Source of the DNA: Agromyces sp. 3263
GTDB taxonomy: Bacteria; Actinomycetota; Actinomycetes; Actinomycetales; Microbacteriaceae
Length of the DNA stretch: 64,000 nt
Direction of reading: 5' to 3'
Assembly (NCBI RefSeq): GCF_031456545.1
Contig: NZ_JAVDUV010000002.1
Span: 310,001-374,000, forward strand
Below, one piece after another: positions 16,994 to 25,578 of the stretch. The position numbers were made by a program, and so were the translations under genes. Under the pieces are notes generated by a model. That model saw only the letters and a list, made by a program, of their open reading frames with translations. It did no database searches and was not told the origin of the DNA. Each line of letters opens with the position of its first letter. Within the stretch, counting starts at the first letter, position 1.

Positions 16994-17746
16994 GTGGCCT
17001 CGACCTACTTCGACCCGCCTGGGCCGCGCGTGCTCGCGCACCGGGGACTCGCGATCGATGCGCCCGAGAACTCACTCCTCGCCTTCGGCAAGGCCGCCGA
17101 GGCGGGCGCCGCCTATGTCGAGACCGACGTGCACGTGTCGTTCGACGGCGTGGCGGTGATCGCACACGACCCCACGCTGAAGCGCGTCGCCGGACGGGAC
17201 GTGCCGGTCGCGAAGCTGACCATGGGCGAGTTGCGCAAGGTCGACCTCGGACTCGGGCAGGGCTTCTGCTCGCTCGAAGAGGCGCTCGACGGCTTCCGCG
17301 ACCTCCGGTTCAACATCGACGTCAAGGCGGAGGGCGCGGTGCCCGCCACGGTCGCCGCCGTGCGCCGCACGGCGGCCGCACGGCGCGTCCTGCTCACGAG
17401 CTTCTCCGATCCGCGCCGACGGAGACTCGGTGCGCTCGTGCCCGAGGCGGTCACCTCGGCCGGACGGGAGGGGGTCGTCCGCGCGCTCCGGGCCTCGTAC
17501 TCGACGGCGGTCGCCTTCCGCCGCGCCCTCCGCGGAGCGATCGCCCTGCAGGTGCCCGAAGGGCTCGGTGGAGTGCGGATCGTCACCCCCCGCTTCGTCG
17601 ATCGTGCGCATGCGGCGGGCGTCGAGGTGCACGTCTGGACGGTCAACGAACCGGAGCGGATGACGCGCCTGCTCGACCTCGGCGTGGACGGACTCGTCAC
17701 CGATCGCGCCGACCTCGCCGTTCCGCTCGTCGCCACGCGAATCTGA
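16994..17746 (+). CDS. glycerophosphodiester phosphodiesterase family protein
   Basis: A 250-residue GDPD with a TIM-barrel fold that would split glycerophosphodiesters into glycerol 3-phosphate and an alcohol. The catalytic HRG (AHRGLAIDAPEN), ETDVHVSFDG and AHDPTL with the second His are present, and VHVWTVNEPERM is the family C-terminal signature. No signal peptide is seen, so it acts inside the cell. GTG 16994 lies 3 nt after the SPFH gene and lacks its own ribosome site; it is probably read through from that transcript. Confidence 0.88.
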   Translation: MASTYFDPPGPRVLAHRGLAIDAPENSLLAFGKAAEAGAAYVETDVHVSFDGVAVIAHDPTLKRVAGRDVPVAKLTMGELRKVDLGLGQGFCSLEEALDGFRDLRFNIDVKAEGAVPATVAAVRRTAAARRVLLTSFSDPRRRRLGALVPEAVTSAGREGVVRALRASYSTAVAFRRALRGAIALQVPEGLGGVRIVTPRFVDRAHAAGVEVHVWTVNEPERMTRLLDLGVDGLVTDRADLAVPLVATRI

Positions 17747-17790
17747 GAATTCCCCGGCAATCACCCAGCCGCTGGAAGGGGAATGCCCAG

Positions 17791-17820
17791 CTTGATCGTT
17801 TATACCTGTAGACGATCGAG
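17791..17820 (+). repeat. inverted repeat in the rbpA promoter/leader
   Basis: CTTGATCGT (17791-17799) and ACGATCGAG (17812-17820) match at eight of nine positions around a 12-base centre holding TATACC (17801-17806), the most -10-like hexamer before rbpA. The right arm reaches into the ribosome site GAGAGGAG (17818-17825). It may be an operator or an RNA hairpin affecting translation. GGAAG-N19-GTT (17774-17800) weakly recalls SigR promoters. Confidence 0.4.
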
Positions 17821-17832
17821 AGGAGTTACGCC

Positions 17833-18198
17833 ATGGCGGACCGGAGCCTTCGGGGCATGCGAATCGGCGCGCAGAGCCTGCAGAGCGAGGACGGCGTGAT
17901 CTTCGCCGACCGCGCCGATTACACCTACCGTTGCGAGACGTGCGGCCGCGAGACGGTCATGACGTTCTCCACCGAGGCAGAGCTTCCCGAGACCTGGGAG
18001 TGCAAGTACTGCGGGGCTGGGGCCACCCTGCTCGTGGACTCCAAGCCGGTCGAGATCGACCGCTCCGGCGAGAAGGTCGCGCGTACCCACTGGGACATGC
18101 TCCTCGAGCGTCGCACCCGTGCCGAGCTCGAAGAGCTCCTCGAGGAGCGACTGGCCTTCCTGCGCGCCCGTCGCGGCCAGCAGAAGATCGGCGCCTGA
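17833..18198 (+). CDS. rbpA: RNA polymerase-binding protein RbpA
   Basis: An essential actinobacterial partner of RNA polymerase that binds the principal sigma factor and stabilises open complexes. This 121-residue protein shows MADRSLRGMRIG at the start, the CETCGR and CKYCGA cysteine pairs of the core domain (about 38-65), the basic linker, and the C-terminal sigma-interaction helix HWDMLLERRTRAELEELL. GAGAGGAG lies 7 nt before the ATG. The gene is monocistronic, between the GDPD gene and the convergent lnt. Confidence 0.97.
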   Translation: MADRSLRGMRIGAQSLQSEDGVIFADRADYTYRCETCGRETVMTFSTEAELPETWECKYCGAGATLLVDSKPVEIDRSGEKVARTHWDMLLERRTRAELEELLEERLAFLRARRGQQKIGA

Positions 18199-18241
18199 CC
18201 GACTGGGCCCGAGCGGCTGACGCCTGCCGCGACTCAGTCGG
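18199..18241. terminator. hairpin between rbpA and lnt
   Basis: CCGACTG (18199-18205) pairs with CAGTCGG (18235-18241); inside, GCGGC and GCCGC can also pair. The far arm overlaps the last codons of lnt. The two genes converge here, so this is a plausible shared terminator without a T-run. Confidence 0.45.
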
Positions 18242-19826
18242 CGGCGGTCGTCATCTCGTCGGCCCGCAGCGACTCCGCATCGCCTGACGGCCGACCGTTG
18301 CGTGGCGACCGGCGCCTGGCAAGGATGCCGGCCGCGATCAGTCCGGCGAGGGACCCGAAGACGATGACCGCCGGAACGGCGGCTCCGAGCATCACCGACG
18401 GCGTCAGGCCCGTTCGCAGCGCGACATCCGTCACCATCGCACCCGGCTCGTAGGCGGGGAGGGCATCGATCGTGCGCCCGCTCGGGTCGATGACCTGGCT
18501 GGTGCCGACCGTCGAGATGTTCACGACGGAGCGACCCGTCTCGATCGCCCGCAGCCGCGCGATCGCGAGCTGCTGCTCGTTCTCGTCGGTGCCGCGGAAG
18601 TCGGCGTTGTTCGTCTGGAACATGTACAGCTCGGCGCCATCTCGCGCGCCCTCCCAGATGACGTCGTCGTAGATCACGTCGAAGCAGATGGCCAAGCCGG
18701 TGACCGCGTCGCCGAGGTCGAAGACGGGCGGGTTGGTGCCCGGGGTGTAGCCGCGCTGGATGAGCCCGATGAGGTCGGGAGCGAAGGGCTCCCAGAAGGC
18801 GCGATCGGGGATGTACTCGCCGAACGGCACGGGATGGCGCTTGTCGTAGCTGTCGACGGCACCCTCGCCGGCTCGCCACAGCAGCGACGTGTTGAAGTAC
18901 TCGTCATCGCGCGTCGTGACGGTGTTGAGCACGAGCGGGGCGTCGAGCTGTTCGCTGAGGTCGTCGAAGACCGCGGCGGTCTCGGCACTGCGGAGGGGGT
19001 CGATGTCGGAGCCGCCCTCGGGCCACAGCAGCACGTCGATGCCGGGCTCGTCGAGGATCGGCTCGGTCGCCTCCAGCTGGGCCCGGAGGACGTCGCCGGG
19101 GGCGCGCTCGTCGAAGTAGCCGGCCGGGCCGTTGCCCTGCACGCTCGCGACACGCAGTTCGCCCGCCCCGGCGGTCGTCCAGGCGGGCAGCACCATGGCC
19201 ACCAGCAGCACCGCGGCGACGGGGATGGCCGTGCGGAGATCCTGCCATCCGCGCAGGCGCACCCACTCGATGACGCCGGCGACGATCGCCACCATCACGA
19301 ATCCGAGTCCGGTCGAACCGATCCACGAGACGACGTCGGCGAACGGGCTCTGCGACTGGCTGAGCGCCGCACGGCCCCACGGGAACCCGCCGTACGGGAT
19401 GGTGCCGGTGGCGGCCTCGCGCACGCACCAGAGCCCCGCGACGAGCAGCGGCAGCCACACGAGACGCACCCAGCGCGACGAGCCGGCGCGGGGAACCCAG
19501 CGGTAGGCCAGCGCGATGAGCACGCCGCCACCGGCGACGAACAGCGATTCGAGGATCGACAGGGCCAGCCACGGGATCGGACCGAGGTACAGGGCCGTCC
19601 ACGACACCTGCTGCAGGTAGAAGGCGAGTCCGAACGCGAGACCCACGAGGGCCGCCGACCAGACGCTCCGCCCGATCAGGCTGATCAGTGCGAGCCCGAT
19701 GCCCACGAACGCGAGCGGCCAGATGCTCGCCCCGGGGAAGCCGAGGTCGTAGACGAGTCCGCCGGCGACCGCGATGAGCAGTGCGACCCACAGCGGCAGC
19801 AGCGGGCGGCGGTCGGTCTCGGGCAC
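18234..19826 (-). CDS. lnt: apolipoprotein N-acyltransferase
   Basis: Adds the N-terminal acyl chain to lipoproteins at the membrane. This 530-residue protein has about seven N-terminal membrane helices (to residue 215), a nitrilase-like domain with the Glu-Lys-Cys triad (E270 in LLWPEGG, K329 in YDKRHPVPFGEY, C381 in LAICFDVIYDD), and a final membrane helix. It ends in a basic tail. The start is GTG with TAGGCT (19833-19838) ending 6 nt before it: leaderless. Two lipoproteins in this window (META, FKBP) are potential substrates. Confidence 0.93.
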   Translation of the reverse strand: MPETDRRPLLPLWVALLIAVAGGLVYDLGFPGASIWPLAFVGIGLALISLIGRSVWSAALVGLAFGLAFYLQQVSWTALYLGPIPWLALSILESLFVAGGGVLIALAYRWVPRAGSSRWVRLVWLPLLVAGLWCVREAATGTIPYGGFPWGRAALSQSQSPFADVVSWIGSTGLGFVMVAIVAGVIEWVRLRGWQDLRTAIPVAAVLLVAMVLPAWTTAGAGELRVASVQGNGPAGYFDERAPGDVLRAQLEATEPILDEPGIDVLLWPEGGSDIDPLRSAETAAVFDDLSEQLDAPLVLNTVTTRDDEYFNTSLLWRAGEGAVDSYDKRHPVPFGEYIPDRAFWEPFAPDLIGLIQRGYTPGTNPPVFDLGDAVTGLAICFDVIYDDVIWEGARDGAELYMFQTNNADFRGTDENEQQLAIARLRAIETGRSVVNISTVGTSQVIDPSGRTIDALPAYEPGAMVTDVALRTGLTPSVMLGAAVPAVIVFGSLAGLIAAGILARRRSPRNGRPSGDAESLRADEMTTAAD

Positions 19827-19859
19827 CAGATCAGCCTAGGCGACCTGAACGGGAGCGAT

Positions 19860-22292
19860 TCACGCCACCGAGCCGTAGGCGACGACGCCCCGGCGCACCG
19901 CATCGATCGCCGCGCGCGCGGTCGCCCCGAGCTCGGCGTCCGCCACGATCGACACCTGGTCGAGCAGGTCGACCACCTGCTTCGTCAGGCGGACGAAGTC
20001 GCCCGCGGCCAGGTCGGTGTCGGCCAGCACGAACCCGAGGTCGGCGCCGTTGGCCCAGGCGTGCATCGCCGTCGCCAGGGCGGGCGAGGGAACCTCGCTG
20101 CCCGACAGGCGATGATCGCGCTCGAGGTCGTCGAGCTCGCTCCACACATCGGTGGTGCGATCGAACGCGTCCCGGAAGCGGCCGCGCGGCAGGCGGAACT
20201 GCTCGCCGCGGTCATCCCGCCGCGGTTCGTACACGAGCGACGCCGCCATCGCCGCGAGGGAGGGCACATCGAGCCCGTCCCACAGCCCCTGACGCAGGCA
20301 TTCCGCGACCAGCAGGTCGCGTTCGCCGTAGATCCGCTTCAGGATGCGGCCCGCCGACGTCGAGACCAGCGAACCGTTCGGGTCGCGCTCGAGATATCCG
20401 AGTTGCTCGAGCACCTCGGCGACGCGGTCGAATCGCTTGGCGACCTGGCCCGTGCGCGTGCGGATCTGGCGGGAGAGCTGGTCGTGCTCCTGCCTGAGCC
20501 GCCACCAGCGCTCGGCCCACCGGGCGTGCTGCTCCCGTTCAGCGCAACCATGACAGGGATGCGCGCGCATGGCCTTGCGCGCGTCGCCGAGCTCGCGCTG
20601 CAGCCGCTCGCGCTGGGCGTGCGTCGGGTTGCCCTTGGACGTCTGCCGCTCGAGCTCGCCGATGCGTCGACGGATGGCGGCATACTCGCCGAAGTCGCCG
20701 AGGTGGCAGCGCATGGCCTCCTCGAAGCCGGCCATCGACTCCTCCTGCTTGCGGAGGGTGCGGGCCAGGTCGACCACCGCGCGGTCGGCCTGGAACTGCG
20801 CGAAGGACAGTTCGAGGATCTGGCGGGTTCGCTCGCGGCCGAACTGGTCGACGAGGTTCACGGCCATGTTGTAGGTGGGCTTGAAGCTCGAGTTCAGCGG
20901 GTAGCTTCGACGGGACGCCAGCGAGGCAACGGCCTCGGGGTCGAGTCCGTCGACCCACTGGATCACCGAGTGCCCCTCGACGTCGATGCCGCGGCGCCCG
21001 GCGCGGCCGGTGAGCTGCGTGTACTCCCCCGGCGTGATCGGCACCCGGGCCTCACCGTTGAACTTCTCCAGCTTCTCGAGCACCACCGAACGCGCGGGCA
21101 TGTTCACGCCGAGTGCGAGGGTCTCGGTGGCGAAGACGACCTTGAGCAGCTTGAGCTGGAACAGCTCCTCGACGATCTCCTTGAACGCGGGCAGCATGCC
21201 GGCGTGGTGGGCGGCGACGCCGCGCTGGAGCCCCTCGAGCCATTCCCAGTAGCCGAGCACCGCGAGGTCCTCGTCGCGGAGCATCCGCGCCCGCTCCTCG
21301 ACGATCGAGCGGATCTCGTCGCGTTCGGCGGAATCGGTGAGCCGGATGCCGGATCGGAGCACCTGGCGCACCGCCTGGTCGCAGCCGACCCGGGAGAAGA
21401 TGAACACGATGGCGGGAAGCAGGTGCTTGCCGTGCAGCAGCTCGATCACCTCGGGGCGGTCGGCTCGGCCGCTCCCCGCAGCCGGCTGGTGGTACCGACC
21501 GCGATCGCCACCCCGCCGTCCGCGAGCGGAGCGCGTCGAGATCGACCGGCCGCCGCTGCGCGCAAGGCGCTGGAGCTCGGGGTTCACGCGATTCGTGGCG
21601 GCCTGACCCGAGGAGTCGAAGAGGTCGAGGAGCTTCGCCTTCACGAGCACGTGCTGCTCGAGCGGCACCGGCCGATCCTCGGAGACGATCACGTCGGTGT
21701 CACCGCGGACCGCCTGCAGCCAGTCGCCGAACTCCTCGGCGTTGGACACGGTCGCCGAGAGGGACACGAGCCGCACCGCCTCGGGGAGGTGGATGATGAC
21801 CTCCTCCCACACGGCGCCGCGGAACCGGTCGGCCAGGTAGTGCACCTCATCCATGACGACGTAGGCGAGGCGGTCGAGCAGCGGCGAGTCGGCGTACAGC
21901 ATGTTGCGCAGCACCTCGGTGGTCATCACCACGATGCGCGCGCCCGAATTGACGTTCGTGTCGCCCGTGAGCAGGCCCACCTGGTCGGCGCCCCACTCGT
22001 CGCTCAGCTCCTGGAACTTCTGGTTGCTCAGCGCCTTGATGGGCGTGGTGTAGAACACCTTCGCACCGGGCTCCTGCATGGCCAGGAACACGGCGAACTC
22101 GGCGACGACCGTCTTGCCCGCACCCGTCGGCGCCGCGACGAGCACGCTGCGCCCTTCGTCGAGCGCACCGCACGACGCGCGCTGGAACGGGTCGAGGTCG
22201 AATCGGAGCCTGGCGGCGAACTCGGCGAGTCGTGGTTTCCGGCGCTGGTCGCGGGAGATCGCATACCGTTCGGCCGGGGAGAGGCTCATCAC
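19860..22292 (-). CDS. helY: DEAD/DEAH box RNA helicase HelY (Ski2/Mtr4-like)
   Basis: An 810-residue Ski2-like helicase probably acting on RNA turnover. Walker A is APTGAGKT (54-61), box II is DEVH (148-151), followed by SATVSN and ATETLALGVNMP; the C-terminal third is the helical domain of this family. An Arg/Gly-rich low-complexity insert (about residues 240-280) separates the two RecA lobes and may bind RNA. GTG 22292 is 6 nt after TAGGCT (22299-22304), a leaderless geometry; ATG 22289 behind GGAGGGG is equally possible. It lies downstream of tatAC as in many actinobacteria. Confidence 0.9.
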   Translation of the reverse strand: MMSLSPAERYAISRDQRRKPRLAEFAARLRFDLDPFQRASCGALDEGRSVLVAAPTGAGKTVVAEFAVFLAMQEPGAKVFYTTPIKALSNQKFQELSDEWGADQVGLLTGDTNVNSGARIVVMTTEVLRNMLYADSPLLDRLAYVVMDEVHYLADRFRGAVWEEVIIHLPEAVRLVSLSATVSNAEEFGDWLQAVRGDTDVIVSEDRPVPLEQHVLVKAKLLDLFDSSGQAATNRVNPELQRLARSGGRSISTRSARGRRGGDRGRYHQPAAGSGRADRPEVIELLHGKHLLPAIVFIFSRVGCDQAVRQVLRSGIRLTDSAERDEIRSIVEERARMLRDEDLAVLGYWEWLEGLQRGVAAHHAGMLPAFKEIVEELFQLKLLKVVFATETLALGVNMPARSVVLEKLEKFNGEARVPITPGEYTQLTGRAGRRGIDVEGHSVIQWVDGLDPEAVASLASRRSYPLNSSFKPTYNMAVNLVDQFGRERTRQILELSFAQFQADRAVVDLARTLRKQEESMAGFEEAMRCHLGDFGEYAAIRRRIGELERQTSKGNPTHAQRERLQRELGDARKAMRAHPCHGCAEREQHARWAERWWRLRQEHDQLSRQIRTRTGQVAKRFDRVAEVLEQLGYLERDPNGSLVSTSAGRILKRIYGERDLLVAECLRQGLWDGLDVPSLAAMAASLVYEPRRDDRGEQFRLPRGRFRDAFDRTTDVWSELDDLERDHRLSGSEVPSPALATAMHAWANGADLGFVLADTDLAAGDFVRLTKQVVDLLDQVSIVADAELGATARAAIDAVRRGVVAYGSVA

Positions 22293-22301
22293 CCCTCCAG
22301 C

Positions 22302-23120
22302 CTAGACAGCCGCTCCGAACTCGAGGCGGTTGCGGCGCTCGACACGACGATCGTGCAGGTGCGCGATGAACCAGGCCGCGAAGTAGAGCGCCACCATCGG
22401 GATCGCGAGCAGGAACATCGAGACGATGTCCGCCGAGGGCGTGGCGATCGCGGTGAAGAGCACGATGACGAGGATCGCGACCCGCCACGACTTGATGATG
22501 GACGCCGCGCTGATGACCCCGGCGAAGTTCAGGAGCACGATGAACACCGGCACCACGAACGCGATGCCGATCGCCACGACGAGCTTCAGCACGAAGTCGA
22601 TGTACTCCTTCGCCGTGAGCAGCGTCTCACCGCCCTCGGGGACGAAGCTCGTCATGATCTTCACGATGTTCGGCAGCACGAACCACCCGGCGGCGCAGCC
22701 GGCGAAGAACAGCGGGATCGCCGTGGCGAAGAACCCGAACGTGAACCGGCGCTCACGGGTGTTCAGCCCCGGCACGAGGAACGCGAAGATCTGGTAGAGC
22801 CACACCGGGCTCGAGATGACGATTCCCAGGGTGAACGAGATCTGGAGCATCAGGTCGAACGAGCTCGAGATCGTCGGGAAGATGATCGCCATCTCGCTCG
22901 TGTTGCCCTGCGCGTCGGCGAGGCGGAGGACCGGCTCCTGGAGGGCGTTCCACACGAACGCGTCGGTGAGCCACCACCCGATCGCGGCGCCGATCACGAT
23001 CGCGAGGGCGGAGATGAACAGTCGCTTGCGCAGCTCGATGAGGTGCGCGCCGAGCGACATCCGCTTCTCGCGGTTCTTCTCCTCGCGGTCCTTCTCCCCG
23101 CGATCCTTCACCGCGGACAT
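22302..23120 (-). CDS. tatC: Sec-independent translocase subunit TatC
   Basis: Core receptor of the twin-arginine translocase. This 272-residue protein has six membrane helices beginning at about residue 33. Family motifs are visible: SLGAHLIELRKRL before the first helix, SSPVWLYQIFAFLVPGL in the second loop, and FTAIATPSADIVSMFLLAIPM near the end. The N-terminal 20 residues are unusually charged (DREEKNREKR). It follows tatA by 4 nt. No tatB is nearby; in actinobacteria that gene is encoded elsewhere. Confidence 0.96.
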   Translation of the reverse strand: MSAVKDRGEKDREEKNREKRMSLGAHLIELRKRLFISALAIVIGAAIGWWLTDAFVWNALQEPVLRLADAQGNTSEMAIIFPTISSSFDLMLQISFTLGIVISSPVWLYQIFAFLVPGLNTRERRFTFGFFATAIPLFFAGCAAGWFVLPNIVKIMTSFVPEGGETLLTAKEYIDFVLKLVVAIGIAFVVPVFIVLLNFAGVISAASIIKSWRVAILVIVLFTAIATPSADIVSMFLLAIPMVALYFAAWFIAHLHDRRVERRNRLEFGAAV

Positions 23121-23124
23121 GAAG

Positions 23125-23403
23125 TCAGCGACTCGAGCCGGAATCGGCCTCGTCGGGCTTGCGCGTCACGACGGTGGCGTCAGGCGCAGCGGTGTTCGCT
23201 GCCGGCGCTGCGGGAGCCGCGGGCGTGCTCGCAGCCGAGTCGGCCGCGGCGGGCTCGTCCTTGTCGGAGCGCACCTCGCTCTTGAGGATCTTCATCGACT
23301 GTCCGAGGCTGCGGGCGAGTGCCGGGAGCTTGGGGGCGCCGAAGAGCAGCAGGATGACCACGAGGATGATCAGCGCGTGCCAACCGGTGAAGCCTTGCCA
23401 CAT
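23125..23403 (-). CDS. tatA: twin-arginine translocase subunit TatA
   Basis: Pore-forming subunit of the Tat export system, 92 residues. One N-terminal membrane helix (residues 6-21, HALIILVVILLLFGAPKLP with the FG hinge), an amphipathic helix with LARSLGQSMKILKSEV, and an acidic, Ala-rich tail typical of actinobacterial TatA. It begins the tatA-tatC pair; a leader with weak GGACGAA precedes the ATG. PafBC genes lie directly upstream on the same strand. Confidence 0.95.
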   Translation of the reverse strand: MWQGFTGWHALIILVVILLLFGAPKLPALARSLGQSMKILKSEVRSDKDEPAAADSAASTPAAPAAPAANTAAPDATVVTRKPDEADSGSSR

Positions 23404-23475
23404 GGGTGTTCGTCCGTTCTCGGGAGGATCGTGACGACAGTCTACCTGCCGCCGGGGAACGCCGCCTGAAGTCGG

Positions 23476-24513
23476 TCAGGAGCCGTCGGAGCCGGGCGCC
23501 CTCGGCCGCTCTGCCGGACCCACGCTCTGCTCGGAATCCGGCGTCGGATAGCCGGCGAGGCCCGCCGCCGCCCACTCCGCCACGGCCGCACGCGCCTCGG
23601 CCGGCGCGACGACCGTGACGAGCCCCGGCAGCCCCGCGACGAGGCGCTTGAGCCCGTGCACGTGCGCCAGCCGCAGGGTCACGCGCAACCTGCCGTCGAC
23701 CTCGCGGGCGCTCGCGTCGGCGAGGTAGTCGGCGAGCAGCGGCAGCGTGGCCGGCGACACGTCGACCACGACGTCGAGGTCGGAGTCGGAACCCTGGAAG
23801 AGCGTGTCGGGGACCGCGCGGTCGGAGTGGTCGCCGATCGGCTCGTCGGTCAGCAGCAGGTCGCTCATGCGGTCGACGCGGAAGTTGCGCACGTCCTCCC
23901 GCGTGTGGCAGTACGCCTGCAGGTACCAGTCCGCGTCCTGCGAGATGATGCGCAGCGGATCCGCGCGACGGCGGCCGCGCTCGCCACGCGCGTTCAGGTA
24001 GTCGAACTCGAGCTGGCGCCCCTCGGCCACCGCCTCGCGGATGAGCGCCAGCGACGCGTCGGCCTCGGTCTCGGCGACCGCGAGCCGGCTGGGGGCGGCG
24101 GAGGCTCCGGCGGCGAGCTTCGCGCGGAGGGAGGCCAGCGAGGCGCTGCCCGCCCCCTCTGGCGCCGCGGAGAGGTACTGCAGGCCCGCCATGAGCGCCG
24201 CGGCCTCTCGCGCTGAGAGCCGCGGTGCGTCGTCGATCGCCACGTGATGCACGATCACGATCACGTCGTCGTCCTCGAAGGAGTCCCAGTCGATGTCGAA
24301 GAGGTCGTTCGGCTGGTAGGTGCCCGTGGAGCCGGGAAGGCCCGACGTGGCGATGAGGCGCACGGCGTCGCGGATCTCCGGCTCGGTCATGCCGAAGTGC
24401 GCCGCGGCCTCGGCGACGTCGACGACGCGCTGCTCGAGCAGGTAGGGCACGAACGAGAGCAGGAACACGAGCTTGTCGGGTGCCTTCAGCGGCTTGCTGC
24501 GCGCAGCCATCAT
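23476..24513 (-). CDS. pafC: WYL domain transcriptional regulator PafC
   Basis: One half of the PafBC activator of the LexA/RecA-independent DNA damage response in actinobacteria. This 345-residue protein has an N-terminal winged helix (KLVFLLSFVPYLLEQ, VAEAAAHFGMTEPEIRDAVRLI) and a WYL domain near residues 160-250 (SQDADWYLQAYCHTREDVRNFRVDRM), which senses single-stranded nucleic acid. The ATG overlaps the pafB stop (ATGA), so the two subunits are made together. The name follows from family and from the pafBC-tatAC context. Confidence 0.92.
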   Translation of the reverse strand: MMAARSKPLKAPDKLVFLLSFVPYLLEQRVVDVAEAAAHFGMTEPEIRDAVRLIATSGLPGSTGTYQPNDLFDIDWDSFEDDDVIVIVHHVAIDDAPRLSAREAAALMAGLQYLSAAPEGAGSASLASLRAKLAAGASAAPSRLAVAETEADASLALIREAVAEGRQLEFDYLNARGERGRRRADPLRIISQDADWYLQAYCHTREDVRNFRVDRMSDLLLTDEPIGDHSDRAVPDTLFQGSDSDLDVVVDVSPATLPLLADYLADASAREVDGRLRVTLRLAHVHGLKRLVAGLPGLVTVVAPAEARAAVAEWAAAGLAGYPTPDSEQSVGPAERPRAPGSDGS

Positions 24514-25541
24514 GACGCTCCTCCGTCGCGGTGGGCGGCGGCGACGGCGGCGAGGCGATCGCGCACCTCGTCGCGCAGTGAGGCCGGGGCGATCACCCGG
24601 ACCTCGGGGCCGTAGGCCGCCAGCTCGTCGGCGAACACCGCGGCATCCGTGTAGTGCAACCGGATCACGCCGGCGTCCTCGTCGCGCAGCACGGCCCGCT
24701 TGCCCAGCCGGACCTCCGCGTCACTGCCCGCCGTGACCGCGAGGTCTGCGGCGTTGCCGAGCCGCACCTCGTCGAGCTCGGCGAGGATGCGGTCCTGGAT
24801 GTCGGGCGGCGGTGCCTCGAAGGTTCGCCCGGGCAACGGCTCGACGCCGCCGACGATGCGCGAGAGCAGGAAGGTGCGGGGCGCCCGGGCGTCGTGGTCG
24901 TAGGCGTGCAGGTGCCAGCGCCCCTCGTGGAGCACCACGGCCAGGGGGTCGACCGTGCGCTCGCTCGGAGCGCCCTCGCCGGGCTTGAAGTAGCGGAACC
25001 GCACCGTCTGCCGCCTGTCGAGCGCCTGCCGAAGCGGCTCGAACGCCGCGTCGCGCACGCGGAGTCGCGGGGCGTAGCCGATGACGGGCTCGCGGGGCTC
25101 GATGCCGAGCGACCGCAGCTTGGTGAGCGCCCGCTGCGAGTCGGCGGAGAGTGACGCCTCGCGCCACACCTCGGCCGCGAGGCCGAGCAGTGCCAGCTCG
25201 TCTGGGGTGAACCGCACCTCTTCGGGAAGGTCGTACCGGCCCTTCGGGATGCGATAACGCAGCGCCTGGTTGTCGCCCGGTCGGTCGGGAGACTCGACCG
25301 TCTCGAGCGGGATGCCGAGCTCCCGGATGTCGTCCTTGTCGCGCTCGAACTGGCGCTCGAGGTTGGCGTTCTGCCCGGATTCGTCGTAGCGCTCGGCGTA
25401 GCCGCGCACCGACGACAGGATCTCGGACTTCAGCAGGCCCGTCTCGGTGGCGAGCAGCGCGAGCACCAGGCTGAAGAGCCGATCTTCGACCGGGATCCTC
25501 GGCTCACCCTTGCGCGATGCACCCGACACAGGAGCGATCAT
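24510..25541 (-). CDS. pafB: WYL domain transcriptional regulator PafB
   Basis: Partner of PafC, 343 residues from ATG 25541. The N-terminal winged helix (PVEDRLFSLVLALLATETGLLKSEIL) and the WYL domain (HEGRWHLHAYDHDARAPRTFLLSRI, about 205-230) follow the standard order. PafBC drives repair genes under genotoxic stress in mycobacteria, so this locus complements the LexA-controlled mutasome at 32-37 kb. An in-frame start 48 nt upstream is possible but has no better signal. Confidence 0.9.
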   Translation of the reverse strand: MIAPVSGASRKGEPRIPVEDRLFSLVLALLATETGLLKSEILSSVRGYAERYDESGQNANLERQFERDKDDIRELGIPLETVESPDRPGDNQALRYRIPKGRYDLPEEVRFTPDELALLGLAAEVWREASLSADSQRALTKLRSLGIEPREPVIGYAPRLRVRDAAFEPLRQALDRRQTVRFRYFKPGEGAPSERTVDPLAVVLHEGRWHLHAYDHDARAPRTFLLSRIVGGVEPLPGRTFEAPPPDIQDRILAELDEVRLGNAADLAVTAGSDAEVRLGKRAVLRDEDAGVIRLHYTDAAVFADELAAYGPEVRVIAPASLRDEVRDRLAAVAAAHRDGGAS

Positions 25542-25578
25542 ACTGAACCGCGGGCGGCCCTCGGCCGCGATCGCCGGG

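Noticed and set aside
17774..17800. SigR-type promoter (GGAAG-N19-GTT) for rbpA
   Set aside because: The first element deviates from GGAAT; kept only as a weak remark.
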